A DNA stretch of 64,000 bases from an uncultured Desulfuromonas sp. Its GTDB lineage: Bacteria; Desulfobacterota; Desulfuromonadia; Desulfuromonadales; Desulfuromonadaceae. Each line of letters begins with the position of its first letter. Position 1 is the first letter of the stretch. The translations under genes and the position numbers were made by a program. The notes under the pieces are model-generated. The model was given only the letters and a program-made list of their open reading frames with translations. It was not told the origin of the DNA and did no database searches. Positions 42,512 through 51,365 of this stretch are shown here, in pieces. The DNA is taken from the NCBI RefSeq assembly GCF_963678835.1, contig NZ_OY787469.1, forward strand, positions 2,108,001-2,172,000. The letters are read 5' to 3'.

Positions 42512-45500
42512 CACAGGGGATCCAAGGCTCTGGAGCGTGTTACTCGGACAGAGTCGTTGATCAGATACGGGAAGTAGTCATTATCGGTACATAACAGATG
42601 GCCGGAGATCAGGTCAATGGAGATATAGTGGAGCAGTTCACTGTAATCGGCTCGGTTCTGTTGGTACTGATCAATCAGACGCATCAGCTTTTTTTCCATG
42701 TGACGATGCTCGTGACGATGTTCCGTCAGGTTTGGATAGTGCACTTCTTCTAAAAGCTGTTCTTCAAAGCTGAAATGGTCGCAGGTGTTTTTATAGAGTT
42801 CTTCAAGTTTATCATCAACCAGTCGCTTATCCTGACGCATGAGAAAGGCTTCGATCAGTTCGTTGCCGAGGGCAAACAGGCCCATGTGTTGTTCATCGAT
42901 GGTGTCGTGACCACAGCAGAATTTATGGCTCCATGATAATTGCAGAACATTATTGATCGACACGGGGGCACTGATTTCGCTGCGTGACATCTGAGAAACC
43001 TTAACGCAATTGCGCCCGGAGTCCTTGGCCTGATACAGGGCTTTGTCGCACCGTTCATACCATTGGTGAAACGTCTCATCGCTATTGAATTCGGCGACGC
43101 CAATACTGGCGGTGACGGGGATATCGTCAATCTGCAATCCGGCAATGGTCTGGCGAATTTTTTCGGCCAAAGCTGTCGCCTTAAGGATTTGTGTATCGCC
43201 TGCGACAAGGAGGAATTCCTCACCGCCCCAGCGTGCCAGACTGTCAGAACTGCGGGTGGCGGCAACCAACGCCGTTGAGACCTCTCTGAGGACCTTATCT
43301 CCTGCGGCATGGCCAAAGTTGTCGTTGATTCTTTTGAAGTAGTCTAAATCGACAATCAGCAGGCTGACCGGGGTATTGGAACGCTTGTGACGGCCAATCG
43401 CATTGTCGATGATCGGCTCAATTGCATGGCGGTTGAGTAAGCCGGTCAATTTGTCCGTCATGGAGAGACGATTTAACTCCTGGTTTTTTTCTTCCAGTTC
43501 ACGATGGGCTGCCATCAGGATGAGATTGCTGCGCCGGATCAGGTACTGGCGGTAGAGCAGAAAGCCGACAATCAGCAGAACGGCTCCGCCGGCTTTGGTC
43601 AGGGTGCGGTAGTCAAGGCCATTGTCATAGGTGACACTGATCCAGCGGTTGATGATTTGCTTGCGATCCTGTGGTGTCAGCCGATCAATTGCCTTGTTAA
43701 GAATGGGCAATAACGGTGCCTGTTCTTCACTGACCAGAATCACCAGCCTGTCGTTGCTTGGGATGGCACCACCGATTTTCACCGAGGATAAGGCCAGCTT
43801 CTGGATCGCATAGCTGATACTGCCGAGCACACCGACAAATGCATCCAGTTCACGATTGGCAACCAGCTGGAGCCCCTGTCGAATCGAGGCAACCGGGATC
43901 AGATTGGCTTGCGGGTAGATGTCAGTGAGAAATGAGGCTTCCGCTGAATAAGCCACCACGCCAATACGTCCTGAGGCCAACGCATTGAAATCATTTGCCG
44001 GCGGTGAGGAACTGTGGACGGCGAACACCCGGGGGGAGTCCAGGTAGGGGTGGGTGCCCAGAGGATGTGCCTGCTCCGTCTCTTCGAGTGAATGTGCGGC
44101 AACGATATCACAGCGTTTTTGATTCAGGGCAGACAGACTGTCGAGATCATTCTTGGTGGCAACCACTTCGATGGGCCGTTGAAGCTGTGACGAAAAAAGA
44201 TCCATATAGTCGGCAATAATCCCGTAATAGTTGCCTGTGTCATCAACCAGTTCATAGGGCATGGCATCTGCTTGAGCACAAACTCTGATCGATTTGAGTC
44301 CGGAAAGATAGTGTTTTTCATCAGCACTGAGCGGCAGATTTTCCTGGCTTTGTTGAGGGTAATTGTGCTGGTTGAGCCAGTGGGAGATAATATGTGAGCG
44401 CGTTTGCTCGCCTAATGAAGCAATGGCTTTATTCAGGATGCCCACCAGAGGGGCATATTGAGGGTTAACCCCCATGTAGATAGGAAACTGTCTTTCAGTG
44501 GAAAAAGCCGGGATCAGATTGGTGTAGAGATATTTTTCGATCAGATAGTGATAATTCGTGTATCCGACAATGGCATCCACCTTACCATATTGGAGAAGCT
44601 TCAATTGGTCTTCAGCAGAGTCGGAGTAAACAATCGAGACATCTGCCACCTGCTTAAGGTAATGTTCCGTGGCTGGATGCCCTTGAACAATGGCCACTGT
44701 TTTTCCCTGTAAGTCATCTCGCCCGGAGATTTGATCCGTCTTGTTTTTGTGGGTAAACACGACCAAAGGTGTCTGATAGTAGGCATCTGTAAACAAAAAC
44801 GCATGGCGGCGCTCGGGACTGTCCAGAGTAACGGCGATACCAAACTGATCTTTGTGCTGCACTCCTTGATGGGGATGTTTCAGATCCGTCTGTGTGGTTA
44901 AATAGAGTTTCTGACCGATCATGTCACCAAGATAATTGAGAAAATCCGGGATGATGCCGACAATGGAGCCATCGGGTTGTTTGATCACAATCGGCTCCAT
45001 ACTTTCGCCCATGACAAAACTGATGTGCGGATGTTGCAGCAGCCACTGTTGCTCTTCACTGGTTAAGGTGATCTTTGCCGATGAGAGACCGTAAAAAAGT
45101 CCTTGCGGCATGTGACTGTCCATCAGAAAGCCCAGTTGGACATGGGCGTGGAGAATCGATTCTATTCGTCGAGGATCCATGCTGCCCAGAGGAACAAGCT
45201 CACGCATGATCATCCGGTCCGTGATCTTGGCTTCGTAGCGCAGGTGCTCTTGAGTCATGTGGCGGGTGTTATATTTGGTCAGGATCAGATCAATGATTTC
45301 CTGGGGATGATCCAAAGCGTAATTCCAGCCTTTCAAGGTTGCCCGGATCATTTTATCAACACGCTGAGGGTGTTTGATCAGTTCGTCGTGGCTGGTAAAT
45401 AGATTATCCCCATAAAAATCAATACCATAGCTGCGTGGATCAATAATATTTACGTCGTGCCCCAATTGTTTCAGGGCAAAGGGTTGATCACTCAGATAGG

Positions 45501-46053
45501 CAGCGGTGGCATCGATCTTGCCATTGATCAAGCGGTTGAGATCGTAATTGATCTGCACTGCGCTGAACTGTTGCTTCTGGGTACCGATGGTTCGGTTGAG
45601 CAGCATCTGGATTGAAGCATTACCAGCATTTGCCAGATCGTAGGCCACGGTTTTTCCGGCCAGTTCGTAAGGACTAAAGATATTAGACGTGCTCAGTGTC
45701 AATAAAATCAGCGGTGAATGTTGAAAAATCTGTGTCAGCCAGACAACCGGAGCTCCCTGGGCATGCCTGAGCAGCAACCCCGTGTCAGCCGTGCCATACT
45801 GACAATCGCCTTCAATGACCGATTGAATATAATGCTTGCCGCTAATCTTACGTTCAACCAGTCGGACATCCAGACCTTCTTCAGCATAAAAGCCTTTTTC
45901 AATCGCGGCATAATAGCCGGCAAATTGAAACGAATGATGCCATTTCAATTGAATGGAGACAGATTCAGGCTCTGCCCCCTGTGACATCGCCGGACACAAC
46001 ACTGCCATGATAATTAAAAGCAGTGAAAAAAATCTGTGTCTGCGGCCCGTCAT
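42511..46053 (-). CDS. Five-domain sensor diguanylate cyclase: NMT1, two SBP3, GGDEF, hemerythrin
   Basis: 1180-residue membrane signalling protein. After a signal peptide (cleavage near SQG-AEP), an NMT1/THI5-type ligand-binding domain (about 30-290) is followed by two type-3 solute-binding domains (about 340-560 and 585-800), all periplasmic. A transmembrane helix (about 812-830) leads to a short coiled coil and a GGDEF domain with an intact GGEEF active site at about 943-947. The C-terminus (about 1030-1165) is a hemerythrin with every di-iron ligand position filled: DEQH, DHFSFEE, HRHEHRH and H1152 with D1157. It should make cyclic di-GMP in response to a periplasmic ligand and perhaps oxygen or redox state through the hemerythrin. 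First gene of an operon with the phosphoesterase and dinB; divergent from the hybrid kinase. Confidence 0.9.
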   Translation of the reverse strand: MTGRRHRFFSLLLIIMAVLCPAMSQGAEPESVSIQLKWHHSFQFAGYYAAIEKGFYAEEGLDVRLVERKISGKHYIQSVIEGDCQYGTADTGLLLRHAQGAPVVWLTQIFQHSPLILLTLSTSNIFSPYELAGKTVAYDLANAGNASIQMLLNRTIGTQKQQFSAVQINYDLNRLINGKIDATAAYLSDQPFALKQLGHDVNIIDPRSYGIDFYGDNLFTSHDELIKHPQRVDKMIRATLKGWNYALDHPQEIIDLILTKYNTRHMTQEHLRYEAKITDRMIMRELVPLGSMDPRRIESILHAHVQLGFLMDSHMPQGLFYGLSSAKITLTSEEQQWLLQHPHISFVMGESMEPIVIKQPDGSIVGIIPDFLNYLGDMIGQKLYLTTQTDLKHPHQGVQHKDQFGIAVTLDSPERRHAFLFTDAYYQTPLVVFTHKNKTDQISGRDDLQGKTVAIVQGHPATEHYLKQVADVSIVYSDSAEDQLKLLQYGKVDAIVGYTNYHYLIEKYLYTNLIPAFSTERQFPIYMGVNPQYAPLVGILNKAIASLGEQTRSHIISHWLNQHNYPQQSQENLPLSADEKHYLSGLKSIRVCAQADAMPYELVDDTGNYYGIIADYMDLFSSQLQRPIEVVATKNDLDSLSALNQKRCDIVAAHSLEETEQAHPLGTHPYLDSPRVFAVHSSSPPANDFNALASGRIGVVAYSAEASFLTDIYPQANLIPVASIRQGLQLVANRELDAFVGVLGSISYAIQKLALSSVKIGGAIPSNDRLVILVSEEQAPLLPILNKAIDRLTPQDRKQIINRWISVTYDNGLDYRTLTKAGGAVLLIVGFLLYRQYLIRRSNLILMAAHRELEEKNQELNRLSMTDKLTGLLNRHAIEPIIDNAIGRHKRSNTPVSLLIVDLDYFKRINDNFGHAAGDKVLREVSTALVAATRSSDSLARWGGEEFLLVAGDTQILKATALAEKIRQTIAGLQIDDIPVTASIGVAEFNSDETFHQWYERCDKALYQAKDSGRNCVKVSQMSRSEISAPVSINNVLQLSWSHKFCCGHDTIDEQHMGLFALGNELIEAFLMRQDKRLVDDKLEELYKNTCDHFSFEEQLLEEVHYPNLTEHRHEHRHMEKKLMRLIDQYQQNRADYSELLHYISIDLISGHLLCTDNDYFPYLINDSVRVTRSRALDPL

Positions 46054-46446
46054 AATGAAGGTCCTTCATCAAGGTGAACTGTACTGTGGTGTGTTTTTCC
46101 ACGATCAAAAACATCATTTCTTATAACTGGTAGTAATATTTCTTATATGGTGTTTTATATTACTATACTCTTCAAAAGTAGTGCTTACAAGGGTATGCCT
46201 CTCACAAAACGAACATAAATAGAAGTCCGGAGTCGCAAAAAAACATTTTAGAGGCCGCGGTCGGAAAGCTCGGTTCGTTTATTGTTAGCTTGAACGATTT
46301 TTCAGAGCTTATCCAGCGGTGAGCATGACAAGCGATTCAAGTGACACGTGTTTTGCATTGTTATTTATTGAAAAACTTTTATGATGAAAGAAGTTTATCT
46401 TGCGCGAAAAAAGATTAAGCAGTTCAGGTGATTGGAGACATGTACG
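46054..46446. other. Divergent promoter region between the two giant sensors
   Basis: AT-rich 393-bp region with no gene. Several -10-like A/T runs (around 46150-46175) lie nearer the cyclase gene. I see no sigma-54 site, strong palindrome or terminator. Confidence 0.4.
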
Positions 46447-49400
46447 ATGCAACGTCATGTGTTTTTTATTCTTTTGCTTGTTCTTTGCTGTGTGGTCACT
46501 GCCGATGCCGCTTTATCGCCAACGGTGAGCAGCGGAGATTATCCCCGAACGATTCGCGTTGGCGTCGATGCCAACTGGCCTCCATTTGATTATTACGATC
46601 CGGAGCTGGGGCATCAGGGTATAGCGTCCGACTACCTGGACCTCGTTGCCAAGGATTTGGGGCTTGAGGTCGAATATGTGCCTGGTGACTGGCACGATGT
46701 GCTCAACAAGGTCAAAGACGGTGAGATCGACATGTTGGCTTGTGCCGCGCGCACCGAGCAACGCGCGGCCTACCTGAACTTCACCCAGCCGTATATTTAC
46801 ATCGACAGTGCGGTTTTCGTTCGCAAGACGGATAAGTCCATGCAACGCCTGGCTGATCTGGTGGGTAAAACCATTGCACTGCCACGAGGCAATTTTCTCC
46901 ACGATTATTTTGCCACTCATTATCCCCAAATCAGACTGGTGCTGACCCGCTCCAATGAAGAAGCCCTCGAATTAGTGGCTCTGGGCAAGGTGGACGCCTA
47001 TGTTGGCAATCTTGCCGTGGGCAATTATTTTCTGGGCAAAAAGATCCTGACCAACATTCAGGTGGCGTTCAAAGTCGATGCCCTGGAAAAAGGCTTCTGC
47101 TTCGCTGTCAGCAAGCAGCGTCCTGCCCTGTACTCCGCTCTTCAGAAGGCGTTGTCGCGCATTGATGATAAAACGCATCGACGGATTCGCCAGCGCTGGG
47201 TCGATTATTTTTCCAGTCAGGACGACAATGTTCTGGGATTGACGCCTGCGCAACGGCAATGGATTCTGAAACATCCGCGTGTTCGTGTCGGCACCGGCAG
47301 CACCTGGCCGCCGTACGATTTTCGCGAACAGGGCCAATACCGTGGGTTAGCTCGCGATTATCTCGATCTGATCCACAAAAAAACCGGGCTGATGTTCGAT
47401 TATTCGCTCACCGATACCTGGCAAGGCCTGCAACAGCGCTTGGCCGAGGGGCAGATCGACTTGTTGCCAGCCATCTATCAGCAAAATGCAGCGCAGTCCC
47501 CCTATTTGTTTACCAGCCCTTACATTCAGGCCCGCGAGTTTCTGTTTGTCCGCGATGATCATCATGGCATCGAGGTTCTCGATGATATCCGCCACCATCG
47601 GGCGGTCATGGTTAAAGGCAGCGGCACAACGCCGCAGATCCGTCAGAGCTATCCGTCTGTCTCCATCATCGAGGTGGATACGATCAGCCAGGCGTTGGGT
47701 GCACTGATGGACGACAGAGCTGATTTCTATATTGATACCTTCGGTGCCGTGAACTTTGTTGCCGATAAAAACCACTTTGTCGGTATACGCGCTGCCTTTG
47801 CCGTTGATCTGGTCAACACCCAACTCTCCATGGCGGTTTCCCGTCAACAACCGCAGCTTCTTGCCATTCTGCAAGCCGCCCTCGACGATATTTCCAGCGC
47901 ACAGCGACAGCAGATTGAACAACGCTGGCTGACCATCAATGATCCACAGCGACGGAACATACAGCTGACAGCCGCAGAGCGCGACTGGCTTAAACAGCAT
48001 CCCATTGTGACATTCAGCGGCGATCCACACCGCGCCCCGACAACTTTTTATGATGCGAACGGTGTCTATTCGGGCGTTATTGCCGATTATTTAGCACAGA
48101 TCAGCCAGCGCACCGGTATTCAATTCGAAGCCCGCCGCCAGCGTGATCTTGTCACGGCCTTGGCGGCGTTTCGAGCGCATCAGGTTGATTTGATTGATGT
48201 GACAGGGTATTCGCCAAGTCGATTTGAGCAGATGGATTTCTCCAGCGAACACATGCGGATCGATCATGTCATTGTCGTGCGTCGGTCTGCCCGGCAGTTC
48301 CGCAGTATCACGGAATTGTCACAGTACAAGGTTGGTGTCGTTGACGGCAATGTGGTGGGGCAAAAGATCCTCAAGGATGTGCCGGATGCTCTTTTGTTTC
48401 GGTTCAGCAATGCTCTGGCTGGTTTGAAAGCACTGTCGCGCGGGGAAGTTGATGCTTTTGTCATTGACCTGCCCACCTTTGATTATGACAGTGAAAAAGC
48501 TGGTTTGAGTAATTTGAAAGTTTCCGGTGCCACGCCGTATTCCTATGCCCTCTATTTCGGCATTCAGAAAGATCTGCCCGAATTACGCGCTATCATCAAT
48601 AAAGCACTGCTGAGTATTGATGCCAACGAGCGCCGAGAGATCTATCGACGTTGGATCGCGTTTGATTACGAAGCTGACGTGGATTATCGCTTGTTGTGGC
48701 AAAGTGCGGCGATTTTCCTGGTGATTATTGCGGGGACATTATGGTGGAATCGTCGTCTCAAAGCTGAAGTTAGACGCCGCCGCCAGGCTGAGTCGGCATT
48801 GCTGGTAGCCAAAGAAGCCGCCGAACAGGCCACGAAAGCCAAAAGTGTGTTTCTGGCCCACATGAGTCACGATATTCGCACTCCGCTCAATTCGGTGATC
48901 GGCTTCACCGATATACTCGCCACCCTGATTAAGGATCCGGTGCAAAGAGGCTATCTGCGCTCCATCAAAATCGGTGGTAAGGCGTTGCTGGGTATCATCA
49001 ATGATATTCTTGATCTATCAAAAATTGAAGCGGGACAGATGACCCTGCACCGTGAAAATATTAATCCTCATCAGTTGTTTCAGGATGTAGGACAGCTTTT
49101 TTATGAACGGATTCGTCAGAAAAATCTTGAGTTCATCGTTGATGTGGATGAGGAACTGCCGCAGTCGCTTCTTGTTGATGCAGTGCGTCTGCGCCAGATT
49201 TTGCTCAATTTAATCGGTAATGCCATCAAGTTCACCGAGAAGGGGCATGTGGCCCTGCGGGTGCGAAAAATCTTCCGCGATGTACAATGCAGCAAACTTG
49301 ATCTCCAGATTGATGTTGAGGACACCGGCATGGGGATTGCCGAGGAAGATCATGACGCGATCTTTCAGATGTTCCAGCAATCGCGCGGTCAGGATGAACG

Positions 49401-50286
49401 ACGCTTTGGCGGGAGTGGACTTGGTCTGGCTATTTGTCAGAAGCTGGTAACCATGATGGATGGCGAAATCGATGTTGCAAGTCAGCCGGGGCAAGGTTCC
49501 ACCTTCAGTGTGATATTGCACAACATCGATGTGGGCACCACGGTTCCAGTTCATCAGGAAATGGATGAAGTGGCCCTTGTTTTCGAACCGGCCTGTGTCA
49601 TGATTGTCGATGATGTGGTTGACAATCGTCAGTTGATCCGGGCCGTTTTTGCCGAGACCGCTATCCGCGTTGTTGAAGCGGAAAATGGTGCCGAGGCATT
49701 GCAGCAGCTGATGGAATTCCCTGTCGATCTGGTGCTGATGGATTTGCGCATGCCGGTTCTTGGTGGTGAGGAGGCCGCTGAACGGATACGTCAAAGTGAG
49801 GCTTGGCAACAGTTGCCTATCATTGCCCTGACCGCATCGGTGCTGGAGACGGAACTGCAACAACTCAAGCAGCGTGGCTTTGACGGTTATCTGCGCAAGC
49901 CTATCGAAAGAAACGATCTGCTGCGGGAAGTCGCCCGTTTTTTACCGGCCCAACCGATAGAGACCATGATCGACGAGCCACAATCGACACGCTGTCGTTT
50001 CAGCAGCGCTGAGCAAAAACGTCAACTCGAACAGCAGTTGCAAGGGTTTCGTCTCGAAGCAAAACAGATTCGTGAACAGGGCGACCTGTCTTTGTTTGAC
50101 TCGTTTGTTGAGCAATTGACGCAGTTGAATGCAACCTACCGGCTTGAGCTTCTCACGGACTACTGCATGCGGCTGCGTCATGCGATTGAAGGGGTTGATT
50201 TAAAGGAAATTTACGGGTTGTTGGGGGATTTCACTCAACTGGTCGAGGCCGTACGAAATGGGGAGGTTGATGACGATGATCAATGA
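46447..50286 (+). CDS. BvgS-like hybrid sensor kinase with three periplasmic SBP domains
   Basis: 1279 residues. The signal peptide is followed by three consecutive type-3 solute-binding (Venus flytrap) domains, each opening with a recognisable strand: TIRVGVDANWPPFDYYD, RVRVGTGSTWPPYDFRE and IVTFSGDPHRAPTTFYD. One transmembrane helix (about 752-772) leads to HisKA (FLAHMSHDIRTPLNSVIGF, phospho-acceptor His), a HATPase (LNLIGNAIKFTEKG, DTGMGI, GGSGLGLAIC) and a receiver domain (VLMDLRMPVLGG). A helical C-terminal segment of about 100 residues lacks a visible Hpt histidine. The start at 46447 has GGAG upstream. It overlaps the HD-GYP gene, which carries the next receiver and is the likely output. 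Confidence 0.9.
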   Translation: MQRHVFFILLLVLCCVVTADAALSPTVSSGDYPRTIRVGVDANWPPFDYYDPELGHQGIASDYLDLVAKDLGLEVEYVPGDWHDVLNKVKDGEIDMLACAARTEQRAAYLNFTQPYIYIDSAVFVRKTDKSMQRLADLVGKTIALPRGNFLHDYFATHYPQIRLVLTRSNEEALELVALGKVDAYVGNLAVGNYFLGKKILTNIQVAFKVDALEKGFCFAVSKQRPALYSALQKALSRIDDKTHRRIRQRWVDYFSSQDDNVLGLTPAQRQWILKHPRVRVGTGSTWPPYDFREQGQYRGLARDYLDLIHKKTGLMFDYSLTDTWQGLQQRLAEGQIDLLPAIYQQNAAQSPYLFTSPYIQAREFLFVRDDHHGIEVLDDIRHHRAVMVKGSGTTPQIRQSYPSVSIIEVDTISQALGALMDDRADFYIDTFGAVNFVADKNHFVGIRAAFAVDLVNTQLSMAVSRQQPQLLAILQAALDDISSAQRQQIEQRWLTINDPQRRNIQLTAAERDWLKQHPIVTFSGDPHRAPTTFYDANGVYSGVIADYLAQISQRTGIQFEARRQRDLVTALAAFRAHQVDLIDVTGYSPSRFEQMDFSSEHMRIDHVIVVRRSARQFRSITELSQYKVGVVDGNVVGQKILKDVPDALLFRFSNALAGLKALSRGEVDAFVIDLPTFDYDSEKAGLSNLKVSGATPYSYALYFGIQKDLPELRAIINKALLSIDANERREIYRRWIAFDYEADVDYRLLWQSAAIFLVIIAGTLWWNRRLKAEVRRRRQAESALLVAKEAAEQATKAKSVFLAHMSHDIRTPLNSVIGFTDILATLIKDPVQRGYLRSIKIGGKALLGIINDILDLSKIEAGQMTLHRENINPHQLFQDVGQLFYERIRQKNLEFIVDVDEELPQSLLVDAVRLRQILLNLIGNAIKFTEKGHVALRVRKIFRDVQCSKLDLQIDVEDTGMGIAEEDHDAIFQMFQQSRGQDERRFGGSGLGLAICQKLVTMMDGEIDVASQPGQGSTFSVILHNIDVGTTVPVHQEMDEVALVFEPACVMIVDDVVDNRQLIRAVFAETAIRVVEAENGAEALQQLMEFPVDLVLMDLRMPVLGGEEAAERIRQSEAWQQLPIIALTASVLETELQQLKQRGFDGYLRKPIERNDLLREVARFLPAQPIETMIDEPQSTRCRFSSAEQKRQLEQQLQGFRLEAKQIREQGDLSLFDSFVEQLTQLNATYRLELLTDYCMRLRHAIEGVDLKEIYGLLGDFTQLVEAVRNGEVDDDDQ

Positions 50287-51298
50287 TAAACCGGCCATTC
50301 TGGTGGTGGATGATGACCTGACCAATATCCAGGTGGGCATTCGCATGCTTAAAGATGTCGATGATTACCAGATGATCTTTGCGACCAGGGGTGAGCAGGC
50401 TCTGGAACGGGTGAAAGAGCATGATTTCGATTTGATTCTACTCGATATTCTCATGCAGCCGATGGATGGTTTTGAGGTGTGCCGTCGTCTTAAAGCGGAT
50501 AAAGCCACACACCATATCCCTGTGGTGTTTCTCACCGCGCGCACTGACAGCGACAGCCTGATTCAAGGTTTTGAACTGGGCGGCGTCGACTATGTGACCA
50601 AGCCGTTCAATGCACATGAACTGTGCGCCCGGGTCAAAACCCACCTTGAATTGAAACGCTATCACGACCGTGATATTGAAGAAACCCAGCGTGAAATCAT
50701 TTTGATGATGAGCGCCGTGTGCGAGTTCAAGAGCGTCGAAACCGGCCAGCATATCAACCGGGTTGCCGAAATCAGTGCCTTGTTGGCGCGTCTGGCCGGA
50801 TGCAACGGTCAGCTCTGCCAGGAAATCCGCTGGGCAGCGGCCATGCATGATGTTGGCAAAGTCGCCATCCCCGATGCCATTTTGCACAAACCGGCTCGCT
50901 TGACACCGCAGGAATTTGAAATCATCAAAACCCATACGGTTTACGGTCATGACATCTTGCGTCATTCAACGCGCCGGTTATTGCGCTGCGCGGCGGTCAT
51001 TGCCCATCAACACCATGAGCATTGGGACGGCAGTGGCTACCCTCAGGGCTTGAGCGGTGAAGAGATCGATCTGCGCGGACGCATCGTTATCATTGCCGAT
51101 GTGTTTGATGCTCTGTTACAGAAACGGGCCTACAAGCCTGCCTGGAGTTATGATGAGGTGGTCGATTATATGCGCGAACGGCGTGGAACCGAATTTGATC
51201 CGCGATTGCTCGATCTGTTCTTTGACCATATCAACGAAGTGGTCGAGATCGAAGAGCGCCTCAAGGATATTGTTGTTCACCATCCCAAAGACATGTGA
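50276..51298 (+). CDS. Response regulator with HD-GYP cyclic di-GMP phosphodiesterase
   Basis: 340 residues. The receiver domain (about 5-120; LVVDDD and LILLDILM with the phospho-acceptor Asp) is followed by HD-GYP (about 140-330) with HINRVAEIS, MHDVGKVAIPD (the HD pair), KTHTVYGHDIL, HHEHWDGSGYP (the GYP motif) and ADVFDAL. All metal ligands look intact, so it should degrade cyclic di-GMP. The start at 50276 follows GGGAGG with 9-bp spacing and overlaps the kinase gene by 11 bp, which implies coupling and a dedicated phosphorelay. Its activity opposes that of the divergently encoded cyclase. Confidence 0.92.
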   Translation: MINDKPAILVVDDDLTNIQVGIRMLKDVDDYQMIFATRGEQALERVKEHDFDLILLDILMQPMDGFEVCRRLKADKATHHIPVVFLTARTDSDSLIQGFELGGVDYVTKPFNAHELCARVKTHLELKRYHDRDIEETQREIILMMSAVCEFKSVETGQHINRVAEISALLARLAGCNGQLCQEIRWAAAMHDVGKVAIPDAILHKPARLTPQEFEIIKTHTVYGHDILRHSTRRLLRCAAVIAHQHHEHWDGSGYPQGLSGEEIDLRGRIVIIADVFDALLQKRAYKPAWSYDEVVDYMRERRGTEFDPRLLDLFFDHINEVVEIEERLKDIVVHHPKDM

Positions 51299-51319
51299 GT
51301 TTTTCTGCGTGCAGCAGAG

Positions 51320-51354
51320 ACCATCACCACCGGATGCTCTCCGGCGGTGATGGT
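51320..51354. terminator. Hairpin between convergent genes
   Basis: ACCATCACCACCGGA (51320-51334) pairs with TCCGGCGGTGATGGT (51340-51354), with one mismatch and a 5-nt loop. It lies in the 67-bp gap between the HD-GYP gene and the convergent lipoprotein gene. No long T-run follows on either side, so termination strength is uncertain. Confidence 0.55.
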
Positions 51355-51365
51355 TAAAGTGAGGA

